Below are positions 1 to 9,245 of a DNA stretch of 64,000 nt, piece after piece. Origin of the DNA: Limimaricola cinnabarinus LL-001 (GTDB lineage Bacteria > Pseudomonadota > Alphaproteobacteria > Rhodobacterales > Rhodobacteraceae); contig NZ_BATB01000002.1 of the NCBI RefSeq assembly GCF_000466965.1, positions 84,081 through 148,080 on the forward strand, given 5' to 3'. Below the pieces are notes generated by a model. The model saw only the letters and a list, made by a program, of their open reading frames with translations, had not been told where the DNA came from and searched no databases. A program made the position numbers and the translations under genes. Position 1 is the first letter of the stretch, and every line of letters begins with the position of its first letter.

Positions 1-223
1 CGCGCGCATCGGCGCGCAGCCGCCCGAAGGCGCAGGCCGACAGATGTGCCTCGAGCCGGGTCAGCCGGGCCGAAAGCTCGGCCGAGGGAGGCACGCCGCG
101 CCGATGCGCCGCGCCCAGCATGGTGAGCAGGCGGGCCCGCAGCAACGCCTCGGCGGGCGGCTCGGGAAGCGGCATCATCGGCACGATGGCCTGCGGATCG
201 GGGCATGTGTCAGCAAAGGTCAT
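1..223 (-). CDS. Hypothetical protein, N-terminal part, cut by window edge
   Basis: An open frame starts at ATG 223-221 and runs leftwards off the window, giving 74 codons. The visible peptide begins MTFADTCPDPQAIV and continues with an Ala/Leu/Arg-rich helical stretch. A GAGG-type ribosome site lies rather far upstream. It is divergent from the carbonic anhydrase gene. I do not recognise the family; the reading frame has the third-position GC bias of its neighbours, which is the main support for coding. Confidence 0.45.
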   Translation of the reverse strand, partial: MTFADTCPDPQAIVPMMPLPEPPAEALLRARLLTMLGAAHRRGVPPSAELSARLTRLEAHLSACAFGRLRADAR

Positions 224-336
224 GACCGCATCTTTCGCCTCGATAGGTTCCGAAACCGTTGCGCTCGCACCGAGATATGTCTCGAATCTTCTCACAATTC
301 CGCTTATCTGCGGCGGGACGACGCATGGAGAGCCAC

Positions 337-984
337 ATGACCATCGCCAGACCCCTCCCCGACTATCTCGTAAAGCGCTATCACGGCTGGAAGGCCACCT
401 CCTACGCGGAGAACAGCGCCTGGTACCGCAAGCTTGCCGATGATGGCCAGCATCCGCGCGCCATGGTGATCTCGTGCTGCGACAGCCGGGTGCATGTCAC
501 CTCGATCTTCGGCGCCGATCCGGGCGAATTCTTCATTCACCGCAACATCGCCAACCTCGTGCCGCCCTATGCCCCCGACGGCAATCAGCACGGCACCTCG
601 GCGGCGATCGAATACGCGGTGACCGCGCTCAAGGTGCCGCATCTCATCGTGATCGGCCATTCGAGCTGCGGCGGCGTGCGCGGCTGCTTCGACATGTGCG
701 AGGGCCACGCCCCGGCGCTCGAGGAGAAGTCGAGCTTCGTCGGCCGCTGGATGGACCTACTGCGCCCCGGCTATGCGCGGCTGCCCGAGGGCACCGAAGC
801 CGAGCGCGTCGCGGCGCTGGAAAAGCAGGCGGTGCTGGTCTCGCTCGAGAACCTGATGAGCTTTCCCTACGTGAAGGAGGCGGTCGAGGAGGGCAAGCTG
901 ACGCTGCACGGGCTCTGGACCGACATCGGCGCAGGCGGGCTCGAATGCTACGATTCCGATCGCGGCGATTTCGTCCCGGTCTGA
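337..984 (+). CDS. Beta-class carbonic anhydrase
   Basis: Cytoplasmic zinc enzyme interconverting CO2 and bicarbonate. The 215-residue product has the family's usual length. The zinc and active-site motif C-x-D-x-R is seen as Cys47, Asp49, Arg51 (CCDSR), and the second zinc motif H-x-x-C as His108 and Cys111 (HSSCGG). The start at ATG 337 is preferred because GGAGAG sits 4 nt upstream; an in-frame ATG at 325 has a poorer site. The 3' end overlaps the convergent AbrB-family gene by 37 bp. No signal peptide is visible. The assignment to the beta class is secure; the subtype (Can/CynT-like) is not resolved by reading alone. Confidence 0.93.
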   Translation: MTIARPLPDYLVKRYHGWKATSYAENSAWYRKLADDGQHPRAMVISCCDSRVHVTSIFGADPGEFFIHRNIANLVPPYAPDGNQHGTSAAIEYAVTALKVPHLIVIGHSSCGGVRGCFDMCEGHAPALEEKSSFVGRWMDLLRPGYARLPEGTEAERVAALEKQAVLVSLENLMSFPYVKEAVEEGKLTLHGLWTDIGAGGLECYDSDRGDFVPV

Positions 985-2054
985 TCTCTTTCCGATCTGG
1001 GCCGCGTCAGCCGGAACACCGGTTGCGCGGCAAAGATCACCAGCATGATCCGCACCAGATGCAGGACCGAAACATAGGCCACGTCCTGCCCCATCGCCAA
1101 AGCCAGCAGGCTCATCTCGGTGAGCCCGCCGGGTGAATACCCCAGAAAGCTGAGCGATAGCGGCAGGCCGGTGATCGCGGTAAGACCTGTGGCGAAGGCC
1201 ACCGCCACCGCGATCATCGCCACCGACGACAACGCGCCGAGCGACAGGTCGCGTCCGATCTGCCGGGCGCTGACCCCGATGAAGCGGCAGCCGATCACCG
1301 TGCCGATCACCAGCTGTGCCACGACGATCAGAAACCCCGGCGGCGCCACGGTGACGAGCCCGGCGAGATGCAGCGCGCCGCTGAGCAGCATCGGTCCGGT
1401 GATCTGCGGCGCGGGCAGGCGCAGCGCGCCGCCCAGCGGTACGCCCGCTACCGCCGCGGCTCCCAGAAGCGTCCAGTCGAGCAGCGACAGCGCCGAGGCC
1501 GCGGTGCCGCGCGCCACCTCGCCCGAGCTGACATCGAGCGCGTAGCCATAGAACAGCACCACGAAGAGGATGACGAGCAGCACCCGCGCGGCATGGGCCA
1601 GCGCGATGCGCTTTTCGTTGCCGCCCGCCGCGCCGCCGAGGATCAGCATGTCGTTGAGCCCGCCCGGCATCGCCGAGAAGAATGCGGTGACCGGGTCGTA
1701 GCGCCCGATCCGGCGATAGACCGCGTAGGAAACCAGCGCCGTCACGGCGAGGAACGGCAGCAAAAGCGCGAAGCTCGCGGCGTAGCGCGACGCGGCGGAG
1801 AACATCTCGGGCCGCATCGCCGAGCCGAGCATCACCCCGATCACCGGGATCACCAGCGGGCGAAGCCGGTCCGGTCCGCGCACCGGAAGCGCGAGTACCG
1901 CCGCCAGCGTGTTGCCAATCATCGGCCCCAGCATCCAAGGCAGCGGCATGCCCGCGACGCTGGCGAGCCAGCCCGACAGCGCACCGATGACCAAGGCGAA
2001 GACGGCGCGGCGCCCCGGCACGAGGCCGCGCAGATACATGACGACATCATCCAT
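948..2054 (-). CDS. AbrB family membrane protein
   Basis: A 368-residue polytopic membrane protein with the two-fold repeat typical of the AbrB/AmoA-like family (COG3180, often misnamed transcriptional regulator or ammonia monooxygenase). About ten hydrophobic segments are visible; the repeated signatures are the Pro/Gly-rich stretches PLPWMLGPMIGNTLAA near residue 40 and PAPQITGPMLLSGALHLAG near residue 215, and the two motifs AMPGGLNDMLILG and YSPGGLTEMSLLALAMG. The function of the family is not established. It is the last gene of a minus-strand run, 41 nt after trhO, and overlaps the carbonic anhydrase end. ATG 2054 is chosen; ATG 2039 is a possible alternative. Confidence 0.85.
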   Translation of the reverse strand: MDDVVMYLRGLVPGRRAVFALVIGALSGWLASVAGMPLPWMLGPMIGNTLAAVLALPVRGPDRLRPLVIPVIGVMLGSAMRPEMFSAASRYAASFALLLPFLAVTALVSYAVYRRIGRYDPVTAFFSAMPGGLNDMLILGGAAGGNEKRIALAHAARVLLVILFVVLFYGYALDVSSGEVARGTAASALSLLDWTLLGAAAVAGVPLGGALRLPAPQITGPMLLSGALHLAGLVTVAPPGFLIVVAQLVIGTVIGCRFIGVSARQIGRDLSLGALSSVAMIAVAVAFATGLTAITGLPLSLSFLGYSPGGLTEMSLLALAMGQDVAYVSVLHLVRIMLVIFAAQPVFRLTRPRSERDQTGTKSPRSES

Positions 2055-2095
2055 ACCGCCTGCTTAACGTCGCGGCGGGTGGAGGTGTAGGGGGA

Positions 2096-2968
2096 TCAGC
2101 GGTGCAATTGGCGCTGCCGCTCGGCATATCGCGCGCGATCGGCGTCGCTCCGCTCGTCGATGCAGCCGGGGCAGGAGATGCCCTCCACATAGGCCGGGTC
2201 CTGCATCGCCCGCGGCGAGACCGGCATCCGACAGGCGCGGCACAGCACGTGGGAGCCGGGCTCCAACCCATGCCCCACCGCGACCCGCTCGTCGAAGACG
2301 AAGCATTCGCCGCGCCACAGGCTCTGCTCGGCGGGCACTTCTTCGAGGTATTTCAGGATGCCGCCCTTGAGGTGAAAGACATCCTCCACCCCTTGCGCCT
2401 TGAGAAACGAGGTCGATTTCTCGCAGCGGATGCCGCCCGTGCAGAACATGGCGATGCGCTTGCCCGCCAGCGCCTCTCGGTTGGCCTCCCACCAGTCGGG
2501 AAACTCACGAAAGCTCGCGGTGCCGGGATCCACAGCGCCCTCGAAGCTGCCCACTGCGACCTCATAGCCGTTGCGGGTGTCGATCACCGCGACATCGGGG
2601 GCTGAGATCAGTGCGTTCCACTCGGCGGGATCGACATGGGTGCCGACCTGCCCCAACGGATCGACGCCGGGTTGGCCCATGGTGACGATCTCGCGCTTGA
2701 GCCGGACCTTGAGACGGCGGAAGGGCGCGGCCTCGGCGGTGCTCTCCTTCCATTCCAGCCCGGCGAATCCAGGCCAGCCGCGCAGATGCGCGATGAGATC
2801 GAGGATCGCGTCGCGGTCTTCGGCGGCGACGGTGCCGTTGACCCCCTCGTGGGCGAGGATCAGCGTGCCGCGAATCCCGCGCTCGGCGCAGAAATCGAAC
2901 AGCGCCGCACGATGCGTGTCGGCATCCGCGAGCGGGGCGAAGTGATACAGGGCGGCGACGGTGAACAT
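2096..2968 (-). CDS. trhO: tRNA uridine(34) hydroxylase TrhO, rhodanese-like
   Basis: Oxygen-dependent enzyme that makes 5-hydroxyuridine at the tRNA wobble position (YceA/TrhO family). The 290-residue product has the N-terminal ferredoxin-like domain (residues 1-95) and a rhodanese domain with the conserved catalytic loop [12 protein letters not shown], followed by a Cys-rich C-terminal segment with two CxxC pairs (CRAC, CPGC). The start at ATG 2968 matches the family N-terminus ([11 protein letters not shown]); the open frame continues upstream but that part is unlike any family member. It lies between the SelD fusion and the AbrB-family gene on the same strand. Its proximity to selD is thematically fitting, since both act on tRNA wobble uridines. 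Confidence 0.92.
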   Translation of the reverse strand: MFTVAALYHFAPLADADTHRAALFDFCAERGIRGTLILAHEGVNGTVAAEDRDAILDLIAHLRGWPGFAGLEWKESTAEAAPFRRLKVRLKREIVTMGQPGVDPLGQVGTHVDPAEWNALISAPDVAVIDTRNGYEVAVGSFEGAVDPGTASFREFPDWWEANREALAGKRIAMFCTGGIRCEKSTSFLKAQGVEDVFHLKGGILKYLEEVPAEQSLWRGECFVFDERVAVGHGLEPGSHVLCRACRMPVSPRAMQDPAYVEGISCPGCIDERSDADRARYAERQRQLHR

Positions 2969-3086
2969 GGCGCGAGGGCTTAGGCCGCAAGCCCGGCAGG
3001 CGCAAGACACCCGCCCATCGGGGCACGGGCCTTGGCTACTTTTCTCCGAAAATACTGATTCCGGGGCCGCGGCCCGGCGCATCGCT

Positions 3087-5240
3087 TTAAATGAGGCGCA
3101 GCCCCGCCCCCTTGACCATCCGCCCGACCACCGCCGCCGGGTAGCCCGCGGCCCGCAACTCCGCCAGCAGCCGCTCGGCGTCCTGTTCGGCAACAGCGGC
3201 GAGCAGCCCACCCGCCGTCTGCGGGTCGAACATCAGATCGGTGCGCGGCCCGCCCGCGCCCGTGATCACCGCACCTGCCCCAGACAGGTTGTCGGCAAAC
3301 AGTGTCGAGCGCGTGCCCGCCTCGGCCAGGTCCAGCGCGCCCGGCATCAAGGGCACGTCGGCCACACGCAACTCGGCGCCGCAGCCCGACGCCTCGCAGA
3401 TGCCTGACAGATGCCCCGCGAGGCCGAAGCCGGTCACGTCGGTCATCGCTTGCGCGCCCTTCAGGATCGCAGAGGCGCGTCCCTGGTCCTGCCGCATCGC
3501 GTCCCAAGCCTCCGCCACGGCCCGGCCCGGCGCCGCGCGCGCCATCTCGGCGGCCATGATCGTGCCCGAGCCGATCGGCTTGGTGAGGATCAGCACCGCG
3601 CCGGGCCTGGCCCCGCCGAGCGTCACGGGATCATCCTCGCAGATCCCCGTCACGGTGAAGCCCACCGTCAGTTCGGAGCCGAGCGAGCTGTGACCGCCAA
3701 GGATATGCGCACCCGCCGCGTCCATCACCTCGCGCGCCGCGCCCATGATCTCGACCATGGTCCGGCGCTGCATCTCGGCGCTCATGCGCGGCAGGATCAG
3801 GCTCACCGTCGCGGCCTGCGGCTTGGCGCCCATGGCCCAGATATCGCCAAGCGCGTGGATCGCCGCGATGCGGGTCATCAGGTCGGGGTCCTCGACGAAG
3901 CTGCGCAGATGGTCGGTCGAGATCACCTGCCGCAGGCCGCCGGTGACGATGAGGCCGGCGTCGTCGCCGGGCAGTGGCAGCACGTCGGCACGGGTGCGCG
4001 TGGGCAGCCCCGCCAGCGCCTCGCCCAGCGCGCCGCGCCCGACCTTGGCGCCGCAACCGCCGCACATCGGCTTGTCCCCCAGCGCTTCGACCACGCCCTC
4101 GGCCAACGGCTCGGGCAGCTTGGGCGTCGCCATCTCGGGCAGATCCGAGAGCTTGCCCATGAAGCGCCGGTCGATTCGGTCCTTCCAGCGCCACAAAAGC
4201 GGATGGGCCACCGCGCGGCCCCATTTCTCGGCCATGGCCGATTTGCCGCCCAGCGAGACGAGCTTGAGGTAATCCTCCTGCGGGCAATAGTCGCGCATCG
4301 CGCCACCCGACAGCGCCGCGCGCAGATTGTCGAAGAGCACCGGCGCCTGCCGTACCGCGAAGACCCCGGCCTTGGAGCGGGGCGTCTCGGTCATGTGGGC
4401 GCAATCGCCCACCGCGAAGACGTGCCGCGCGCTGGTTTCCAGCGTCGGCGCGACATCGACGAAGCCATCCGTGGTCGCCAGCCCGGTATCGGCGAGCCAG
4501 ACCTGCGGCCGCGCCCCCGCCGCGCCGATGGTGAAGTCCGAAGCCACCTCGCGCCCGTCGTCGAGCAGCACGCGGTCGGCCTCGATCCGCGCCACCCCGG
4601 CCGCTTCGATCGCCGTGACCCCGAGCGCGCTCATCCGGGTCCGGACGATCCGGCGGGCGCTGTCCGAGGCCCCGGCCAACAGCCTGTCCTTGTCGATCAC
4701 CGTCACGGTCGCGGCGCGGTGGCGCAGCCCATGCGCCGCCGCCATCGCCAGCTCGGCCCCCGCCACGCCGCCGCCGATCACCGCGACGCGCGCCGGGCCT
4801 TCGCCCGCGCGGAATTCCCCCCAGGCGCGGGCGAGCAGGCCCAGCGGCTTGGCCGGGACGCCGTGTTCGGCAAAACCCTCGACCTGCGGCATCCGGCTGG
4901 TCACGCCGACATCGAGCGAGGCCGCGTCGAAGCCGATGCGCCGCGCGCCCACGATTACCTCGCGCAGCGCAAGGTCGATCGCCTCCGCCCGCCCGAGGAT
5001 CAGCCGCGCACCGGCAAAGCGCGCCAGCCGCACGAGGTCGATCTGCAGGATGTCGGCGTCGTAATGGCCAGCGACATGGCCCGGCAGCATCCCCGAATAG
5101 GCGGTGAGCGGGCCGGGATCGATCAGCGTGACACGCACGCCGGGCAGTGGATTCATGCCCCAGCGCTTCAGCACCAGCGCGTGGGAGTGACCGCCGCCGA
5201 TGAGCACGAGGTCGCGGGTCAGGGGGATGAGAGGCGTCAT
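3087..5240 (-). CDS. selD: Selenide, water dikinase SelD fused to an N-terminal FAD/NAD oxidoreductase
   Basis: A 717-residue two-part protein. Residues 1-380 form an NDH-2-like pyridine nucleotide oxidoreductase: first dinucleotide fold [14 protein letters not shown] (11-24), second [14 protein letters not shown] (152-165), and FAD-contacting [10 protein letters not shown] (274-283). Residues 390-717 are SelD, which makes selenophosphate from selenide and ATP: catalytic loop CGGCGAK with Cys396 and Lys399 in place of E. coli Cys17/Lys20, then [15 protein letters not shown] and LGGHSS. The catalytic residue is Cys, not selenocysteine. Start ATG 5240 gives a family-like N-terminus; upstream frame is spurious. 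The window also holds mnmH (29154-30206), so selenophosphate probably feeds tRNA selenouridine. Such fusions are known in proteobacteria; a role in supplying reduced selenium is inference. Confidence 0.93.
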   Translation of the reverse strand: MTPLIPLTRDLVLIGGGHSHALVLKRWGMNPLPGVRVTLIDPGPLTAYSGMLPGHVAGHYDADILQIDLVRLARFAGARLILGRAEAIDLALREVIVGARRIGFDAASLDVGVTSRMPQVEGFAEHGVPAKPLGLLARAWGEFRAGEGPARVAVIGGGVAGAELAMAAAHGLRHRAATVTVIDKDRLLAGASDSARRIVRTRMSALGVTAIEAAGVARIEADRVLLDDGREVASDFTIGAAGARPQVWLADTGLATTDGFVDVAPTLETSARHVFAVGDCAHMTETPRSKAGVFAVRQAPVLFDNLRAALSGGAMRDYCPQEDYLKLVSLGGKSAMAEKWGRAVAHPLLWRWKDRIDRRFMGKLSDLPEMATPKLPEPLAEGVVEALGDKPMCGGCGAKVGRGALGEALAGLPTRTRADVLPLPGDDAGLIVTGGLRQVISTDHLRSFVEDPDLMTRIAAIHALGDIWAMGAKPQAATVSLILPRMSAEMQRRTMVEIMGAAREVMDAAGAHILGGHSSLGSELTVGFTVTGICEDDPVTLGGARPGAVLILTKPIGSGTIMAAEMARAAPGRAVAEAWDAMRQDQGRASAILKGAQAMTDVTGFGLAGHLSGICEASGCGAELRVADVPLMPGALDLAEAGTRSTLFADNLSGAGAVITGAGGPRTDLMFDPQTAGGLLAAVAEQDAERLLAELRAAGYPAAVVGRMVKGAGLRLI

Positions 5241-5289
5241 GCGCGCAGACCTATCGCGGCGCCGCGCGCCGTGCCAGTGGAAGCCACGG

Positions 5290-5844
5290 TCACGGCACCA
5301 GCCAACTGCCCTGCCAGCCCTCCTCTCGCTCGAACCGCGCGCGACGATGGATGTCACCGATATGCAGCGCCTCGATCCGCAGGATCCGCGCGCGCAGCAC
5401 GGCAAAGCGCGCCGGGCGTGGATTGGGATGCCATGCATCGGCGGCGGCGATCGGCGTGCCGGGCGGCGGCACCGTGCCGTATTGGCTGCGCGCGGCTTCC
5501 GGGACCTGCTCCCACAGCGCCTTTTCCTGCTCATGCGGCAGGCGGATCACATGCGCGCGCATCCGCACCTGAAGCGACGCCTCCGCATCCCAGAACTGCA
5601 GCATGGCGCGCGGCCCGTCGGTAAGCTGCAGCACCTTGGCCGCGTCGGCGTCGGAATGCACGTCGAGCGTCCAGTCCCCGGCGTCGAAGCCGCGCAGCAC
5701 CATGCTGCGCGCCGAGGGCCAGCCTTGGGCGTCGCGCGTGGCCAGCACCGGCAGCCGCGACGCCGCGTCCTTGTCCGTCAGCCCCGCCATGATGCGCACG
5801 CGCACCAGATCCAGCAGCCCCGCAAGCGTCGTGATGTCACTCAT
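5290..5844 (-). CDS. Pyridoxamine 5'-phosphate oxidase-like FMN-binding protein
   Basis: A 184-residue split-barrel flavoprotein of the PNPOx-like/Alr4036 type. Visible family features are RSMVLRGFDAGDWTLDVHSDADAAKV in the FMN-phosphate region (only partly quoted in effect: RSMVLRGF then HSDADAAKVLQL), LQFWDAEASLQVRMRA, and a C-terminal segment ending in a Trp-rich FEREEGWQGSWLVP like the PdxH substrate-binding end. It starts at ATG 5844, overlapping the end of the lipocalin-like gene by 8 nt, and is followed 49 nt later by the SelD fusion, so co-transcription is likely. It is shorter than true PdxH and its substrate is unknown; pyridoxine oxidation should not be assumed. Confidence 0.82.
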   Translation of the reverse strand: MSDITTLAGLLDLVRVRIMAGLTDKDAASRLPVLATRDAQGWPSARSMVLRGFDAGDWTLDVHSDADAAKVLQLTDGPRAMLQFWDAEASLQVRMRAHVIRLPHEQEKALWEQVPEAARSQYGTVPPPGTPIAAADAWHPNPRPARFAVLRARILRIEALHIGDIHRRARFEREEGWQGSWLVP

Positions 5845-6874
5845 AACCCGTTATCTCCAGATACCCTTTGCCCTCATGGCTTCCCGAGACCGTCACCGGC
5901 CCTTCCCAATAGGGCGGCGACAGCGCGTTCCACGCGGCCGCGTTCAACGCCTCGACCTCGACCGAGACGCTCTCCTCGGGCAGCCGCACCGCCCAGCGCA
6001 CCGGCACCTGCGCCCCGTCGGTCCGCGCCGTCTCCAGCGGCTCGGCCTCGAACGCGCCGACATAGGGCGTCGTCGTCCCGTCGGCCGCGATCCAGCTGGC
6101 GTAACTGTAACCCGCCGCGTCGTTTTCGCGAAGCTGGAAGCCCATCAGCTTGGTACCGTCCTCGAAGGAGAGCGAAAACCAGTCCCAACCGGTCTGCCGG
6201 TCCGAGAGCGGCTGCGAGGACCATTCATGGTCGAACCATGCCGTGCCCGTGACCTCGACCGGCCCCTCGGGCAGCGTCAGGCGACCGGCGACATCGAAGA
6301 AGGGCTGCGAATAGTAATAGCTCGCCTGCCCCTCGCCCGACTTGACCGAGAACCCGTCCTCGCCATGCCGCACCAGCGGCCCCTGCGCGGTGAGGGTCAT
6401 GTCGTAGGCGAAGGCCGGGCCGGAGGCGGCAAGCTCCAGCGCGTCGAAATCCGGCCCCGCCATGCGCCAGTCATCGATCCATGCCGCGAAGGGGGTGGGC
6501 GTCACCCCCGCCTGCCCGATGCCGCCCCGCGCGAGGCGCTGGGTGAACAGGTGATCATCGGGCGTGGTGACGGCGGCGTGGCCGAGCCATATCTGCGGGC
6601 TGTCCCATCCCGCCGCCTCGCGCGGGGCGAGCGCCGAGCGGAACAGCGTCCATTGCAGCCCGTAGGGCGTGCCGTCGGGGCCGGTGAGGTTGGCAGTGAC
6701 ATACCACCATTCGATGCGAAAATCGGGATGCGCGCCGTGATCGGCGGGAAAGGTCAGGACATGCCCCCGCGCGGGCAGGCCGAACCCGTCCGCCTCGCCC
6801 CCCAGACCGGCAAAGCCCTGCGCCTGCGCGAGGCCGGGCAGGCACGACAACAACAGCAGGATCCTAGCGTTCAC
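5837..6874 (-). CDS. Secreted lipocalin-like (CrtC/AttH-type) protein
   Basis: A 345-residue exported protein with a signal peptide (MNARILLLLSCLPGLAQAQG) and a two-barrel lipocalin-like region resembling the N-terminal domain of carotenoid 1,2-hydratase and AttH. Characteristic stretches are FRIEWWYVTANL near residue 55, YYYSQPFFDV, and WFDHEWSSQPL with GWDWFSL near residue 205. The start is GTG 6874, inside the permease end (11-nt overlap), with GGGAG 9 nt upstream. Together with the upstream ATPase and permease genes it reproduces the AttEFGH arrangement (ABC exporter plus periplasmic lipocalin-like partner). Carotenoid hydration is unlikely in this context; extracytoplasmic lipid or lipoprotein handling is the more reasonable inference. 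Confidence 0.85.
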   Translation of the reverse strand: MNARILLLLSCLPGLAQAQGFAGLGGEADGFGLPARGHVLTFPADHGAHPDFRIEWWYVTANLTGPDGTPYGLQWTLFRSALAPREAAGWDSPQIWLGHAAVTTPDDHLFTQRLARGGIGQAGVTPTPFAAWIDDWRMAGPDFDALELAASGPAFAYDMTLTAQGPLVRHGEDGFSVKSGEGQASYYYSQPFFDVAGRLTLPEGPVEVTGTAWFDHEWSSQPLSDRQTGWDWFSLSFEDGTKLMGFQLRENDAAGYSYASWIAADGTTTPYVGAFEAEPLETARTDGAQVPVRWAVRLPEESVSVEVEALNAAAWNALSPPYWEGPVTVSGSHEGKGYLEITGYE

Positions 6875-9245
6875 TGGCAAACACTCCCAGAAGGGCGGCG
6901 GGCGGGGTGCGCGCCAGCCGGATCGCGGGCCACAACGCCGCAAGCGCTGCGGCGAGCAGCGCAAAGAGGCCGAGCTGCGCATAGGCCGCCGGAAACAGGG
7001 CCATCGGCAGCCGCCAGCCGAAAGCCGCGACGTTGACCACCGACAAAAGCACCCAAGCCAGCGCCAGCCCCACGGGCAGCGCCACCAGCGTCGTCAGCGC
7101 CGCCAGAAGCACCGCGCGCAGCATCTCCAGCGCCGCGAGGCGGCGGCGCGTCAGCCCCAGTGCCCAGACCGGAGCCAGCTGCGGCAGCCTGAGCGCCGCC
7201 AGCGTCAGGAGCGACATCAGGATCGCGAAGCCCGCCACCGCCAGCGTCAGCACGTTGAGCGCCGCCGTCACCGCGAAGGTGCGCTCGAACACCTGCAGTG
7301 AAAACCGCTTGAGCGCCGCCTGATCGGTGATCGCGGCTTCGGCCACGCCCTCGGCGATGAGAGCGGCGCGGATGCGAGGCACTTCGTCCGGATCGAGCCG
7401 CAGACCAAAGCGGCGCGGCACGATTTCGGGATGCAGCTCCGCGAACAGCGCCTCGGTGACGATCACCTGCCCCACCGGGTTGCCGTAGTCGCCATAGATG
7501 CCCAGCACCGGCAGCTCGGCTCGGGGGCCGAGCGACACCGCATCGCCCAAGCCCAGACCGGCACGGCGGGAAAGTTGCTCGTTGATGAGCACGCCTTCGC
7601 GCGCGGCGAGGCGCACCCACGGCGTCTCGACCGACTGCAGGAAGCGCCAGTTCTCGGGATAGGTCGGATCGGGCCGCGCGAGGTTCAGCTCGGCGGGCAG
7701 CCCGGCGACCTCGATCTCCACCGAGGCCAGCGGCAGCACCGAGCGCACGCGCGGCGCTAGAAATGCCTCGACCGTGCGGGCCTGCGCATCATCCGCTGTC
7801 TCGATATAGAGTTCGGGCGCGAGGCGCTGGTCGAGAAAGCCGGTGAAGGTCTGGCGGAAGGAGCCCACCATGGTCGAGACGCCGATATTGGCGGCCATCG
7901 CCAGCAACAGTGCCATGAGCGCCAGTGACAAGCCCGGAAGCTGCTGGCGCGTGTCGGCCCAGAACCACTGCGCCAACGCGCCGCGCGCCAGCCGCGCCGC
8001 CGCCGCCAGCACCGCCCCCAAGAGCAAGGGCAGCGCCAGCGCCGCACCGACGAGGCCCGCGCCCAAGGTGCCGAAGCCCGCGACCAGCCCGTCGCCCCAA
8101 AGCGCCAGCGCGGACGCGACGCCGATCAGCCCCAGCGCCAGCGCGCCCTGCCAGCGGGCGCTGCGCGCATCCGCCATCGCCCAAGCCCGTCTGCCACCCG
8201 CCGCCAGCAGCGGCATCGTCGCGATGCGCCACAGCGCCGCCCCCGCCGCCAGCGCCGTGCCCAGCACCGCGATGCCCAGCCCCGACAGCCACCAGACCGG
8301 GCGGAAGGTCAGCCCGCCCGCCACCTCGGCCCCGTAGAGGCCGCGCAGCGTCGCCGCCACGTCGGGCAGAAGGCTCGCCGCCAGCAGCCAGCCCAAGCCG
8401 ACGCCGATCGTGCCCGCCACGAGCGCGATCCCGGTCAGTTCAGCCACCATCAGCGCCACCAGCCGCCCCAGCGGCACGCCCAGCGCCCGCATCGTGCGCA
8501 GCACCGGGCGGCGCTGTTCAAAGGCAAGGCCCACCGCGCCATGCACGATGAAGATACCCACCGCGAAGCACAGAAGGCCGAAGGCGGTGAGGTTGAGATG
8601 AAAGCTGTCGGTGAGCCTGCCGATTTCGGAGCCGTCCTGCGCCAAGCGCAGCGCGAGGTCTGGGGCGATCTCGGCCAGATCGGCGCGGCCCAGAGGCTGC
8701 TCCGGCGCGACCAGAAGCGCATCGACCCCGTCGCGCTCCAGCAGCCGCTGCGCCACCGAGATGTCCGTGAGGACCGTGCCCGGCGCCACGTCCGGCGCGA
8801 CCACCCGCTCGGCGTCGAGCGCGGGCAGCGCGTCAAGCGCCTCGGCGCGGCCGAAGAGCTGCCCTACGCCGCTCAGAAACGCCGCGATATCGGCGTCCTC
8901 GGCCCCCGGCCCGATGCCGCCCGGTGCGGTCAGCGGTTCGATCCCGACGAGCCGGACCTCGCCCAGACGCCCCTGCACCACCGGGCTCACCTGCCAGCCC
9001 GCGCGGCGCAGCGCCACGTAGTCCGCAAGCGCGATCTCGCCGCCCGAGGCCGCTTCGATCCGCGCGTATCGCCCCTCGCCCAGCGTCGCGGCGGCGACGT
9101 CGTAGCTTGCGCGCGCCTCGGCGTTGATCGCCTGCACCCCCGACCACAGCCCCGTCGCCAAGGCCAGGCCGGCGATCAGGGTAAAGAGCTGCAACAGCGC
9201 GCGCCGCCAATGCGACAGCAGCGCCCAGAGCACCGTGCGGGTCAC
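6864..9245 (-). CDS. FtsX-family ABC transporter permease (Att/Lol-like)
   Basis: A 793-residue permease with the duplicated MacB/FtsX topology: one N-terminal transmembrane helix (residues 15-37), a large periplasmic domain, three helices around residues 225-340, further helices around 370-455, a second periplasmic domain (roughly 470-640), and three C-terminal helices. Such permeases drive mechanotransmission rather than classic channel transport. It starts at ATG 9245, overlapping the ATPase stop by 4 nt (ATGA), and ends inside the following lipocalin-like gene. The three genes form one translationally coupled unit. The transported substrate cannot be told from sequence; the Att-type context suggests a lipid or lipoprotein. 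Confidence 0.88.
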   Translation of the reverse strand: MTRTVLWALLSHWRRALLQLFTLIAGLALATGLWSGVQAINAEARASYDVAAATLGEGRYARIEAASGGEIALADYVALRRAGWQVSPVVQGRLGEVRLVGIEPLTAPGGIGPGAEDADIAAFLSGVGQLFGRAEALDALPALDAERVVAPDVAPGTVLTDISVAQRLLERDGVDALLVAPEQPLGRADLAEIAPDLALRLAQDGSEIGRLTDSFHLNLTAFGLLCFAVGIFIVHGAVGLAFEQRRPVLRTMRALGVPLGRLVALMVAELTGIALVAGTIGVGLGWLLAASLLPDVAATLRGLYGAEVAGGLTFRPVWWLSGLGIAVLGTALAAGAALWRIATMPLLAAGGRRAWAMADARSARWQGALALGLIGVASALALWGDGLVAGFGTLGAGLVGAALALPLLLGAVLAAAARLARGALAQWFWADTRQQLPGLSLALMALLLAMAANIGVSTMVGSFRQTFTGFLDQRLAPELYIETADDAQARTVEAFLAPRVRSVLPLASVEIEVAGLPAELNLARPDPTYPENWRFLQSVETPWVRLAAREGVLINEQLSRRAGLGLGDAVSLGPRAELPVLGIYGDYGNPVGQVIVTEALFAELHPEIVPRRFGLRLDPDEVPRIRAALIAEGVAEAAITDQAALKRFSLQVFERTFAVTAALNVLTLAVAGFAILMSLLTLAALRLPQLAPVWALGLTRRRLAALEMLRAVLLAALTTLVALPVGLALAWVLLSVVNVAAFGWRLPMALFPAAYAQLGLFALLAAALAALWPAIRLARTPPAALLGVFASER

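Noticed and set aside
3411..5624. 737-codon plus-strand ORF antisense to the SelD fusion
   Set aside because: Its peptide is His/Arg/Pro-rich with no family resemblance; the opposite frame encodes an intact two-domain enzyme. It is a by-product of high third-position GC.
5837..6874. Carotenoid 1,2-hydratase (CrtC)
   Set aside because: Only the lipocalin-like fold is shared; the ABC exporter context and signal peptide fit the AttH-like group, and no carotenoid genes are adjacent.
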